DNA from: Atopostipes sp043425375
GTDB lineage: Bacteria > Bacillota > Bacilli > Lactobacillales > Carnobacteriaceae_A
DNA: 8,378 nt
Reading direction: 5' to 3'
Assembly: GCA_043425375.1 (NCBI GenBank)
Contig: JBHWQC010000120.1
Span: 1-8,378, forward strand
How positions within the stretch are numbered: position 1 is the stretch's first letter; every line of letters begins with the position of its first letter. Under the pieces are notes generated by a model. The model was not told the origin of the DNA. It saw nothing but the letters and a program-made list of their open reading frames with translations, and ran no database searches. This document shows positions 1 through 6,800 of the stretch, one piece after another. Position numbers and translations under genes: made by a program.

Positions 1-35
1 CTATGATACGGTTAAACAACTTTACCACCGTCATT
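1..35 (-). other. Non-EF-Tu tail sequence after tuf codon 91
   Basis: Read on the minus strand, tuf follows the family consensus up to HADYVKN (residue 91, codon at 36-38). EF-Tu should then continue with methionine, isoleucine, threonine, glycine and two alanines. Instead the sequence reads N-D-G-G-K-V-V and a TAA stop at 12-14, followed by 11 further bases. I recognise nothing in these 35 bases: no insertion-sequence end, no inverted repeat, no adapter. They may be a wrongly joined contig end or a real breakpoint. Confidence 0.6.
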
Positions 36-308
36 GTTTTTAACGTAGTCCGCGTGCCCTGGAGCATCGATATGTGCGTAGTGACGGTTTTCAGTTTCGT
101 ATTCAACGTGAGAAGTTGAGATTGTAATTCCACGTTCTTTCTCTTCTGATGCACCATCAATTGAGTCGTAGGCTTGCGCGTCTGCAAGACCTTGTTTTGC
201 TAATACGTTTGTAATAGCAGCTGTTAAAGTTGTTTTACCATGGTCAACGTGTCCGATTGTACCAATATTCATATGTGGTTTCGTACGTTCAAATTTTTCT
301 TTACCCAT
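12..308 (-). CDS. tuf: Elongation factor Tu, N-terminal fragment with aberrant end
   Basis: EF-Tu is the cytoplasmic GTPase that brings aminoacyl-tRNA to the ribosomal A site. The visible 98 residues hold the start of the G domain: the P-loop GHVDHGKT (19-26), the switch I segment with KERGITI (57-63), and the switch II G3 motif DAPGH (81-85). The family is about 395 residues long, so three quarters is missing: the NKxD motif and domains 2 and 3. The ATG start is preceded by a strong AAGGAGGA Shine-Dalgarno (319-326) with 10-nt spacing. Last gene of the str operon, downstream of fusA, with a probable promoter of its own at 386-414. The reading frame does not run off the window edge. It leaves the EF-Tu consensus after residue 91 and stops at 12-14. 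As written it could not make a working factor, so I treat it as a fragment of an intact tuf cut by a bad join or breakpoint. Identity is certain; the ending is not. Confidence 0.93.
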   Translation of the reverse strand: MGKEKFERTKPHMNIGTIGHVDHGKTTLTAAITNVLAKQGLADAQAYDSIDGASEEKERGITISTSHVEYETENRHYAHIDAPGHADYVKNNDGGKVV

Positions 309-385
309 TTTAAAAATGTCCTCCTTAAGGAAATTTAAATTTAGTTTTAATTAGCAAGCGGATGACTCCACTCTTCTAATTTATT

Positions 386-414
386 ATTATACTTACATAA
401 GTAGGTGAAAGCAA
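386..414 (-). promoter_or_regulatory. Probable sigma-A promoter for tuf in the fusA-tuf spacer
   Basis: The minus strand has a perfect -10 TATAAT (386-391). A weak -35, TTGCTT (409-414, three of six consensus bases), lies 17 bp upstream. Initiation would fall near 379-380, giving a tuf leader of about 70 nt ending in a strong ribosome binding site. A separate tuf promoter at this place has, as I recall, been described in Bacillus/Geobacillus str operons, and it would explain higher EF-Tu than EF-G output. The -35 and spacer lie inside an inverted repeat (391-446). Inferred from sequence only. Confidence 0.55.
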
Positions 415-446
415 ATCTTTCTCAGCTTTCACTCTACTCTATAAGT
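391..446 (-). other. Long imperfect inverted repeat / RNA hairpin between fusA and tuf
   Basis: The core arms GTGAAAGC and GCTTTCAC (405-412 and 425-432) pair perfectly around a 12-nt loop. GTAG/CTAC (401-404 with 434-437, one A bulged) and ACTTA/TAAGT (391-395 with 442-446) extend the stem past a small internal loop to about 19 bp. No U-run follows in the direction of transcription, so it is not a standard terminator. In fusA-tuf mRNA it could be a processing or stability element. In DNA it overlaps the tuf promoter and could be an operator. Confidence 0.6.
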
Positions 447-474
447 GTTTTTAAAATCAGTGGTTTTACGGAGA

Positions 475-2571
475 TTATTCGTCGCCAGAACCGCCACTGT
501 GTTTTGCGATAATTTCTTCTGCAATGCTGTTTGGTACTGCTTGATAGTGGTCAAATTGCATTGTAAATGTTCCTCGACCTTGCGTCGCAGAACGCAGTGT
601 TGTCGCGTAACCAAACATTTCTGATAATGGAATCATACCTGAAACAGTCATAGCATTACCATGCTGTTCTTGTCCTTCAATCGTTCCACGACGTGAAGAG
701 ATGTGACCCATTAAGTCACCAAGGTATTCTTCTGGAGCAGTAATTTCTACAGCCATGATCGGCTCTAAAATGACAGCGCCAGCTTTCTTAGCAGCTGCAC
801 GTAAGGCCATTGAAGCGGCAACTTTAAATGCTGTCTCACTCGAGTCAACATCGTGGTAAGAACCATCGTAAAGTTTCGCTCTAATGTCGATTAGTGGGTA
901 ACCAGCTAAGACTCCGCCTTCCATAGAAGATTTCAGACCCTCTTCAACAGATGGAATGTATTCACGAGGAACAACTCCCCCAACAATCGCATCTTCGAAT
1001 TCGAATCCTTCACCCTCTTCAAGTGGACCAAATTCAATCCATACGTGTCCGTATTGACCTTTACCACCTGATTGACGGATAAATTTACCTTCCGCTTCCA
1101 CTGTTTTCGTAAATGTTTCACGGTAAGAAACTTGAGGCGCTCCAACGTTTGCCTCCACTTTAAATTCACGTTTTAGACGGTCTACAATAACCTCTAAATG
1201 AAGCTCTCCCATACCTGCGATTAAAGTTTCACCTGTTTCACGGTCTGTTTCAGCACGGAAAGTCGGATCTTCTTCTGCAAGTTTTTGTAAAGCCGTACCC
1301 ATTTTATCTTGGTCCGCTTTTGTTTTTGGTTCAATAGCAACCTGGATAACTGGCTCTGGGAATTCCATTGACTCTAAAATAACTGGTGAGTCTTCTGCAC
1401 ATAACGTGTCTCCTGTTGCCGTATCTTTTAATCCAACTGCAGCTGCGATATCACCTGAGAAAACCTCTGGGATTTCTTCACGAGAGTTCGCGTGCATTTG
1501 TAGGATTCGTCCGACACGTTCACGAGAATCTTTTGTTGCATTTAATACATAAGAACCAGCTTCTAATGTCCCTGAGTACACACGGAAGAAAGTTAAACGA
1601 CCAACGAACGGGTCTGTCATTACTTTAAAGGCAAGTGCTGAGAATGGACCATTGTCGTCTGCAGGACGCGTAATGATTTCTTCTGGATTATCTGCTGCAT
1701 GCCCTTCAATTGGTTTAACTTCAACCGGTGAAGGAAGATAGTCAACTACCGCATCTAGTAAAGGTTGAACCCCTTTATTTTTGAAAGCTGATCCAACAAG
1801 TACTGGATAGAAGTCAACGTTAACTGTTGCTGTACGAATGCCTTGTTTCAATTCCTCTTTAGTGATTTCTTCACCTTCAAGGTATTTCATCATTAATTCG
1901 TCATCTAATTCAGCGACAGCTTCGACTAGACTTTCGCGGTATTCTTGTGCTTGGTCTAAGTATTCTGCAGGAATTTCTTCAATAGAAACATCTTGACCCA
2001 TTTCATCATTATAGATGATTGCGTGCATTTCAATTAAGTCAATAATTCCTGTAAAATCATTTTCAGCACCAATTGGTAATTGAATTGGGTGAGCATTTGC
2101 TTGCATACGGTCTCTAATTGTACCTGCTGCATATAAGAAATCTGCCCCAATTTTATCCATTTTGTTGATGAAAACGAGACGTGGAACACCATAAGTTGTT
2201 GCTTGGCGCCACACGGTTTCTGTTTGTGGCTCAACTCCAGATTGTGCATCAAGAACGGTAACTGCACCATCTAGAACACGTAATGAACGCTCAACCTCAA
2301 CTGTAAAGTCCACGTGTCCAGGAGTATCAATAATGTTTACACGATGGCCTTTCCACTGTGCAGTTGTCGCTGCAGATGTAATCGTGATTCCACGCTCTTG
2401 TTCTTGTTCCATCCAGTCCATTGTGGATGCACCGTCATGGGTCTCACCAATCTTGTGCGTACGGCCTGTATAATACAAGATACGCTCGGTTGTGGTTGTT
2501 TTACCAGCATCGATATGAGCCATAATCCCGATATTACGTGTGTTTTCGAGAGTAAATTCTCTTTTAGCCAA
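475..2571 (-). CDS. fusA: Elongation factor G
   Basis: EF-G is the GTPase that moves tRNAs and mRNA through the ribosome after peptide transfer and, with ribosome recycling factor, splits ribosomes after termination. All 698 residues are present, close to the usual length of about 693. The G domain shows the P-loop AHIDAGKTT (18-26), switch I with ERGITI (59-64), DTPGH (82-86), NKMD (136-139) and SAF (261-263). Domain II begins near 310, domain III contains MGELHLEV (454-461), and the domain IV tip is near HDVDSSET (573-580). The C-terminal domain V includes SSRRGTI (625-631). The start codon is TTG, chosen because it gives the conserved MAKREFTLENTRNIG beginning and sits 7 nt after an AAGGGGTG ribosome binding site. 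Third gene of the str operon, 81 nt after rpsG. Nothing points to fusidic acid resistance, but I could not compare residue by residue. Confidence 0.98.
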   Translation of the reverse strand: MAKREFTLENTRNIGIMAHIDAGKTTTTERILYYTGRTHKIGETHDGASTMDWMEQEQERGITITSAATTAQWKGHRVNIIDTPGHVDFTVEVERSLRVLDGAVTVLDAQSGVEPQTETVWRQATTYGVPRLVFINKMDKIGADFLYAAGTIRDRMQANAHPIQLPIGAENDFTGIIDLIEMHAIIYNDEMGQDVSIEEIPAEYLDQAQEYRESLVEAVAELDDELMMKYLEGEEITKEELKQGIRTATVNVDFYPVLVGSAFKNKGVQPLLDAVVDYLPSPVEVKPIEGHAADNPEEIITRPADDNGPFSALAFKVMTDPFVGRLTFFRVYSGTLEAGSYVLNATKDSRERVGRILQMHANSREEIPEVFSGDIAAAVGLKDTATGDTLCAEDSPVILESMEFPEPVIQVAIEPKTKADQDKMGTALQKLAEEDPTFRAETDRETGETLIAGMGELHLEVIVDRLKREFKVEANVGAPQVSYRETFTKTVEAEGKFIRQSGGKGQYGHVWIEFGPLEEGEGFEFEDAIVGGVVPREYIPSVEEGLKSSMEGGVLAGYPLIDIRAKLYDGSYHDVDSSETAFKVAASMALRAAAKKAGAVILEPIMAVEITAPEEYLGDLMGHISSRRGTIEGQEQHGNAMTVSGMIPLSEMFGYATTLRSATQGRGTFTMQFDHYQAVPNSIAEEIIAKHSGGSGDE

Positions 2572-2578
2572 AATTCTA

Positions 2579-2586
2579 CACCCCTT
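2579..2586 (-). promoter_or_regulatory. Ribosome binding site deciding the fusA TTG start
   Basis: AAGGGGTG on the minus strand lies 7 nt before the TTG at 2569-2571. No ATG lies in frame between it and the conserved N-terminus, so the site supports TTG as the true start. Confidence 0.7.
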
Positions 2587-2652
2587 ATTTGTATAGTTCG
2601 CCTGTGTAGGCTTTGTTGCTTGTCTGTATTGTCTATTAAGTTTATGAAAATT

Positions 2653-3123
2653 TTACCAACGGTAGTGAGCAAACGCTTTGTTTGCTTCTGCCATTTGATG
2701 TACTTCTTCACGACGACGAACTGCTGCACCTGTGTTGTTTGCTGCGTCCATAATTTCATGAGCTAAGCGTTCAACCATTGTGTTTTCTCCACGTAGACGT
2801 GCGTAGTTGACTAACCAACGCAAGGCTAGTGTAGTTCGACGTTCTGGACGTACTTCAATCGGTACTTGGTAGTTTGACCCACCTACTCGACGTGAACGTA
2901 CCTCCAATACGGGCATTAAGTTTTTCAACGCCTGTTCGAATACTTCCATTGGTTCATTTCCAGTTTCCTCTTTAATAATATCAAAAGCATTATATAAGAT
3001 TGTAGATGCTTTTCCGCGTTTTCCATCAACCATTAAACGGTTAATCAAACGGGAAACTAATTTAGAATCATAAATTGGATCTGGCACTACATCTCTTTTA
3101 GCTACTGGTCCTTTACGAGGCAT
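2653..3123 (-). CDS. rpsG: 30S ribosomal protein S7
   Basis: S7 is a primary 16S rRNA-binding protein that nucleates assembly of the 30S head and contacts tRNA in the E site. The protein has 156 residues, the normal bacterial length. The N-terminal basic segment (MPRKGPVAKR), the stretch RRVGGSNYQVP (78-88), RWLVNYAR (102-109) and the C-terminal HYRW ending are typical. The frame extends two codons further upstream to another ATG at 3129. I chose 3123 because it gives the family N-terminus and normal spacing to the Shine-Dalgarno, which overlaps the upstream ATG. Lies between rpsL (46-nt spacer) and fusA (81-nt spacer). In E. coli, S7 represses its own operon by binding mRNA between rpsL and rpsG; the short spacer here shows no obvious copy of that structure. 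Confidence 0.98.
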   Translation of the reverse strand: MPRKGPVAKRDVVPDPIYDSKLVSRLINRLMVDGKRGKASTILYNAFDIIKEETGNEPMEVFEQALKNLMPVLEVRSRRVGGSNYQVPIEVRPERRTTLALRWLVNYARLRGENTMVERLAHEIMDAANNTGAAVRRREEVHQMAEANKAFAHYRW

Positions 3124-3128
3124 GACCA

Positions 3129-3136
3129 TCCTCCTT
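3129..3136 (-). promoter_or_regulatory. Ribosome binding site deciding the rpsG start
   Basis: AAGGAGGA on the minus strand ends inside the upstream in-frame ATG (3127-3129), leaving that codon no spacing. It sits 5 nt before the ATG at 3121-3123, which is therefore the start. Confidence 0.85.
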
Positions 3137-3169
3137 CCTTAAAAAATCTTTCGTTTATGAGTTTAATTT

Positions 3170-3580
3170 TTATTTAGGTTTTTTCGTACCATATTTCGAA
3201 CGACTTTGCTTACGGTCTGTAACTCCTGCAGTATCAAGAGCTCCACGCACAACGTGGTAACGTACACCAGGCAAGTCTTTCACACGACCACCACGAATAA
3301 GTACGACGTTATGTTCTTGTAAGTTATGTCCTTCACCAGGAATATAAGCGGTAACTTCAATCTGGTTAGATAAACGAACACGTGCGTATTTACGTAGCGC
3401 CGAGTTCGGTTTTTTAGGTGTCATTGTTCCAACACGTGTACATACACCACGTTTTTGTGGAGATAACACTCGAGTTGGTTGACGTTTTAACGTATTGTAT
3501 CCTCTGTTTAAAGCGGGTGATTCAGATTTTTTCGCTTTTGTTTTACGAGGCTTACGAACTAATTGGTTAATTGTAGGCAT
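3170..3580 (-). CDS. rpsL: 30S ribosomal protein S12
   Basis: S12 lies at the 30S decoding centre and monitors codon-anticodon fit. The 136 residues include the Gram-positive insertion around residues 26-40 that E. coli lacks. Also present are PQKRGVCTRV (41-50), TPKKPNSALRK (54-64) and GEGHNLQEH (82-90), with GGRVKDLPGVRYH at 97-109. The lysines at 56 and 101 correspond, by aligning motifs, to E. coli K42 and K87, where substitutions give streptomycin resistance; both are wild type. D102 matches the aspartate that is methylthiolated in E. coli. The ATG start follows AGGAGGG (3589-3595) with 8-nt spacing. First gene of the str operon, behind its promoter and a leader of about 150 nt. Confidence 0.98.
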   Translation of the reverse strand: MPTINQLVRKPRKTKAKKSESPALNRGYNTLKRQPTRVLSPQKRGVCTRVGTMTPKKPNSALRKYARVRLSNQIEVTAYIPGEGHNLQEHNVVLIRGGRVKDLPGVRYHVVRGALDTAGVTDRKQSRSKYGTKKPK

Positions 3581-3639
3581 TTCATTTTCCCTCCTCTTTC
3601 ATAATCTAAGTCCACACATCCAGACGTATCATCTTTTAC

Positions 3640-3671
3640 AAAAAAATATTAAATCGCATAACCATGCGATT
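3640..3671 (-). terminator. Terminator-like hairpin (possible attenuator) in the rpsL leader
   Basis: On the minus strand AATCGCAT and ATGCGATT (3664-3671 and 3652-3659) form a perfect 8-bp stem with the 4-nt loop GGTT. Five A/T bases (TAATA) and a run of seven Ts (3640-3646) follow. The structure lies between the str promoter and rpsL, so it would act as an attenuator and not as an end-of-operon terminator. The gap before the T-run makes it weaker than a textbook terminator. Confidence 0.5.
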
Positions 3672-3701
3672 CTACTGTTGCATAGACGCTATTGCTTTCA
3701 T
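3672..3701 (-). CDS. Candidate 9-codon leader peptide upstream of rpsL
   Basis: ATG at 3699-3701 opens a frame reading MKAIASMQQ and stops at TAG (3672-3674), directly next to the attenuator-like hairpin at 3652-3671. A stop codon next to a terminator stem is the layout of translation-coupled attenuation. Against it: I see no good Shine-Dalgarno at proper spacing (an AGGGAA lies too far upstream), the residues are not enriched for one amino acid, and the start codon lies in the 3' arm of the 5' stem-loop. So short a frame can easily arise by chance. Confidence 0.15.
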   Translation of the reverse strand: MKAIASMQQ

Positions 3702-3731
3702 CAAAGAACAAGCTGTTCCCTAATGAAAAGC
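3694..3731 (-). other. 5' stem-loop of the str operon leader RNA
   Basis: Read on the minus strand, bases 3714-3728 pair with 3696-3710 around the 3-nt loop GCT. After one bulged U, two more pairs (3730-3731 with 3694-3695) bring the stem to about 17 bp, three of them G-U. The stem begins within about 3 nt of the predicted transcript start. A stable hairpin at the very 5' end usually protects mRNA from 5'-dependent decay, and this one may also be part of the leader's regulatory fold. Confidence 0.55.
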
Positions 3732-3740
3732 ACCTTTAAA

Positions 3741-3769
3741 ATAATAGCATCTTCCTTCAGTGATGTCAA
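3741..3769 (-). promoter_or_regulatory. Strong sigma-A promoter of the str operon (rpsL-rpsG-fusA-tuf)
   Basis: The minus strand has a perfect -35 TTGACA (3764-3769), a 17-bp spacer, and -10 TATTAT (3741-3746, five of six consensus bases). TGC directly upstream of the -10 makes it an extended -10. Predicted initiation is around 3734-3735 at a G or A. It drives rpsL after a leader of about 150 nt. This is the best promoter in the window and fits a highly expressed translation operon. Confidence 0.85.
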
Positions 3770-3774
3770 CATCT

Positions 3775-3840
3775 AATCAAAAATTTTATAAAATAATTAT
3801 TCAGCAAGAAGAGCAAGTACTCGCCTCACTCTTCGCTGAA
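3775..3840 (-). terminator. Intrinsic terminator at the end of rpoBC
   Basis: Eleven nt after the rpoC stop codon the transcript forms TTCAGC-GAAGAG paired with CTCTTC-GCTGAA (3829-3840 with 3808-3813 and 3800-3805). The stem is 12 bp with a 2-nt bulge and a 15-nt loop. An AT-rich stretch including TTTTATAAAATTTTT follows (about 3781-3796). The T-run is interrupted, so some read-through into the str operon is plausible. The str promoter -35 begins only a few bases beyond. Confidence 0.7.
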
Positions 3841-3850
3841 TCCTTATCTT

Positions 3851-6800
3851 TTATTCAGTAGCTTCTTCTTCTGCGATAGCATAAGCTTCATCCGCTTCTG
3901 CTCCAACAGCTTTCGGTTCTAAGTCACTATAGACTGGCATACCTGTACCAGCTGGCAATTGTTTACCAATAATGACATTTTCTTTCAGGCCAATTAAATG
4001 GTCTTCTTTTCCACGGATAACCGCGTCTGTTAGGACACGAGTGGTTTCTTGGAAGGAGGCAGCAGATAAGAAACTATTCGTTTCAAGCGCTGCTTTGGTA
4101 ATTCCAAGCAAGACTGGTCGAGCGGTTGCCGGTTGGTCGCCTGATTTCAAAGTGTCTGAAATTTGTTCTTTAAAGTCGTGAATATCGAGTAATTCACCTG
4201 GTAAGATTTCAGTTTCACCCGGATCGAGGATTCGAACTTTACGCAGCATTTGACGAGCAATCACTTCAACATGCTTATCGCCAATCTCTACCCCTTGACT
4301 TCGGTAGGCATATTGTACTTCTTTCAAGATATACTCTTGCAGTTTCGTAATGCCGCTGACTGCCAATAATTCTTTCGGATCGATTGAACCTTCGTTAAAC
4401 GCATCTCCACGTTCGATGCGATCTCCGACGGCTACGCGCATGCGCGCATTTCTAGGCAATTTGTACGTTCGGGTGTCGGTGTATCCTTGAACAGTCACTT
4501 CTTTTTCAGATTCTTCCGGTTTCTCTTCAATTGATACGATTTCACCGGTTACTTCTGAAATGGTGGCTTGTCCTTTTGGATGACGTGCTTCAAAAATCTC
4601 TTGTACACGCGGTAAACCTTGAGTAATATCGTCTCCGGCTACCCCACCCGTATGGAATGTACGCATCGTTAACTGGGTTCCAGGTTCACCAATGGATTGA
4701 GCCGCAACAATACCTACAGCTTCTCCCACTTCTACTTCACGACCGGTCGCCAAGTTACGTCCATAACATTTACGACATACACCATGCTCTGCGTTACAAT
4801 TAAAGACGGAACGAATCGACACTTCTTCAATACCCGCTTGCGTAATTCGACGCGCGATATCTTCAGTAATCATATCGTTTTTCGCAACAAGAATTTCACC
4901 TGTTTCAGGATGTACCACTGTTTGATGGGAGTAACGACCTAGAATACGTTCTTCTAGTGTTTCAATTTCTTCATTGCCTTGTTTCAATTCATGAGCTATG
5001 AGTCCACTTTCCGTTCCACAGTCATCTTCCCGCACAATCACGTCTTGAGCAACATCTACTAATCGTCGCGTCAAGTAGCCCGAGTCAGCCGTTTTCAAGG
5101 CTGTATCCGTCATTCCTTTACGCGCCCCGTGAGTCGAGATAAACATCTCTAACACAGACAGCCCTTCACGGAAGTTCGACGTAATTGGCAGCTCCATAAT
5201 TTGACCATTCGGACCAGCGATTAACCCACGAATACCGGCTAATTGAGTAAAGTTCGAAATCGATCCACGAGCACCCGAGTCACTCATCATGAAAATGTTG
5301 TTCTCATGATCAACGTCTGTTTCCAAGTGGTCTTGGATATCATCTCTGGCTTGTGTCCAAATATCAATTACATTTTGGTAACGTTCATCTTCTGAAATCA
5401 ACCCACGACGGTGTGTCGCATTAATCCGGTCGACTTTAGCGCTCGATTCTTCAATAATCTCTTCTTTAACTTCTAAGACCGGAATATCTGATATTCCCAC
5501 TGAAATCCCTGAAATGGTTGAGTAGTGATAACCAAGGTCTTTCATTTCATCCAACATACGCGACGTTTCTGCGACGTGGAATCGTTTAAAGACTTCCGCA
5601 ATAATATTTCCTAAGTCCTTTTTCTTGAATGGACTGACCGGTTCTTGATTCGCAATATGCTCTTTAATATCTGTACCGTACGGCACGAAATATTGATCCG
5701 GTGTTTTATCTTCTAAGTTCGAAATGGATGGTTCATTTAAATATGGAAACTCATGCGGCATAATCCGATTGAAAATAATTTTACCCACAGTTGTAATCAA
5801 GAACTTGTCTTTTTGATCTTCTGTGAATGTTTTAAGTGGCAAGTCCACCGTTTGAAGCGCAATTCGCGAATGCAGGTGAACATAACCCGTTTTGTATGCT
5901 TGGAAAACCTCGTCTGCCGTAGAGAAAGTCATTCCTTCGCCAACAGCGCCGGGTTTTTCAAGTGTTAAATAGTAGTTTCCTAAAACCATATCTTGTGATG
6001 GCGTAACCACTGGTTTACCATCTTTAGGGTTTAGAATATTTTGCGCACCTAGCATTAAGATGCGTGCTTCCGCTTTTGCTTCTTCACTGAGTGGAACGTG
6101 TACCGCCATTTGATCCCCATCAAAGTCCGCGTTATACGCTTCACACACTAATGGATGCAGTCGGATCGCTTTACCGTCAATTAAGACAGGCTGGAACGCT
6201 TGAATACCTAAACGGTGAAGGGTCGGTGCCCGGTTTAAGAGTACCGGATGTTCTTGAATCACATCTTCTAATACTTCCCAAATATCATCGTCCAGTTGTT
6301 CAACTTTCCGTTTTGCATTTTTCACGTTGGTGGCCAATTGACGTTGTACAAGCTCACGCATCACATATGGCTTAAATAATTCAACCGCCATCTGTTTTGG
6401 CAATCCACATTCGTACATTTTTAATTCTGGTCCGACCACGATAACAGAACGACCAGAGTAGTCCACACGCTTACCAAGCAAGTTCTGACGGAAACGTCCC
6501 TGCTTCCCTTTCAGCATATGCGAAAGAGATTTAAGCGGTCGGTTACCCGGTCCAGTGACCGGACGGCCACGACGACCATTATCAATTAAAGCGTCAACCG
6601 CCTCTTGTAGCATCCGCTTTTCGTTTTGAACGATAATATGCGGTGCATTTAATTCAAGTAAGCTTTTTAGTCGGTTATTACGGTTAATGACCCGACGATA
6701 CAAGTCGTTTAAATCACTGGTCGCAAAACGACCCCCATCCAACTGTACCATTGGACGCAATTCTGGCGGAATAACTGGCAAGACATCCATCACCATCCAG

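Noticed and set aside
15..30. Ten-base match between the odd tuf tail and fusA (GGTGGTAAAG) as a sign of recombination with fusA.
   Set aside because: The match is too short and covers common Gly-Gly-Lys codons. The flanking bases differ.
2605..2620. Small GCCT/AGGC hairpin in the rpsG-fusA spacer as a terminator or S7 target.
   Set aside because: Only 4 bp of stem with no U-run, so easily due to chance.
2314..2766. Two overlapping long frames in the fusA-rpsG junction: 150 codons on the plus strand, and 140 codons on the minus strand in another frame (2337-2759).
   Set aside because: Both lie over well-identified fusA and rpsG sequence, have cysteine- or glutamine-rich compositions typical of shadow frames, lack a ribosome binding site I could see, and resemble no family I know.
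3124..3129. Earlier rpsG start giving an extra Met-Val.
   Set aside because: The Shine-Dalgarno overlaps this ATG, and S7 normally begins MPRKG.
3277..3415. Possible streptomycin-resistance changes in S12.
   Set aside because: Both key lysines (residues 56 and 101 here) are wild type.
3495..3776. Plus-strand frame of 93 codons across the rpsL 5' end and str leader.
   Set aside because: Antisense to rpsL codons and to the promoter and hairpins. No promoter or ribosome binding site is seen, and the composition looks random.
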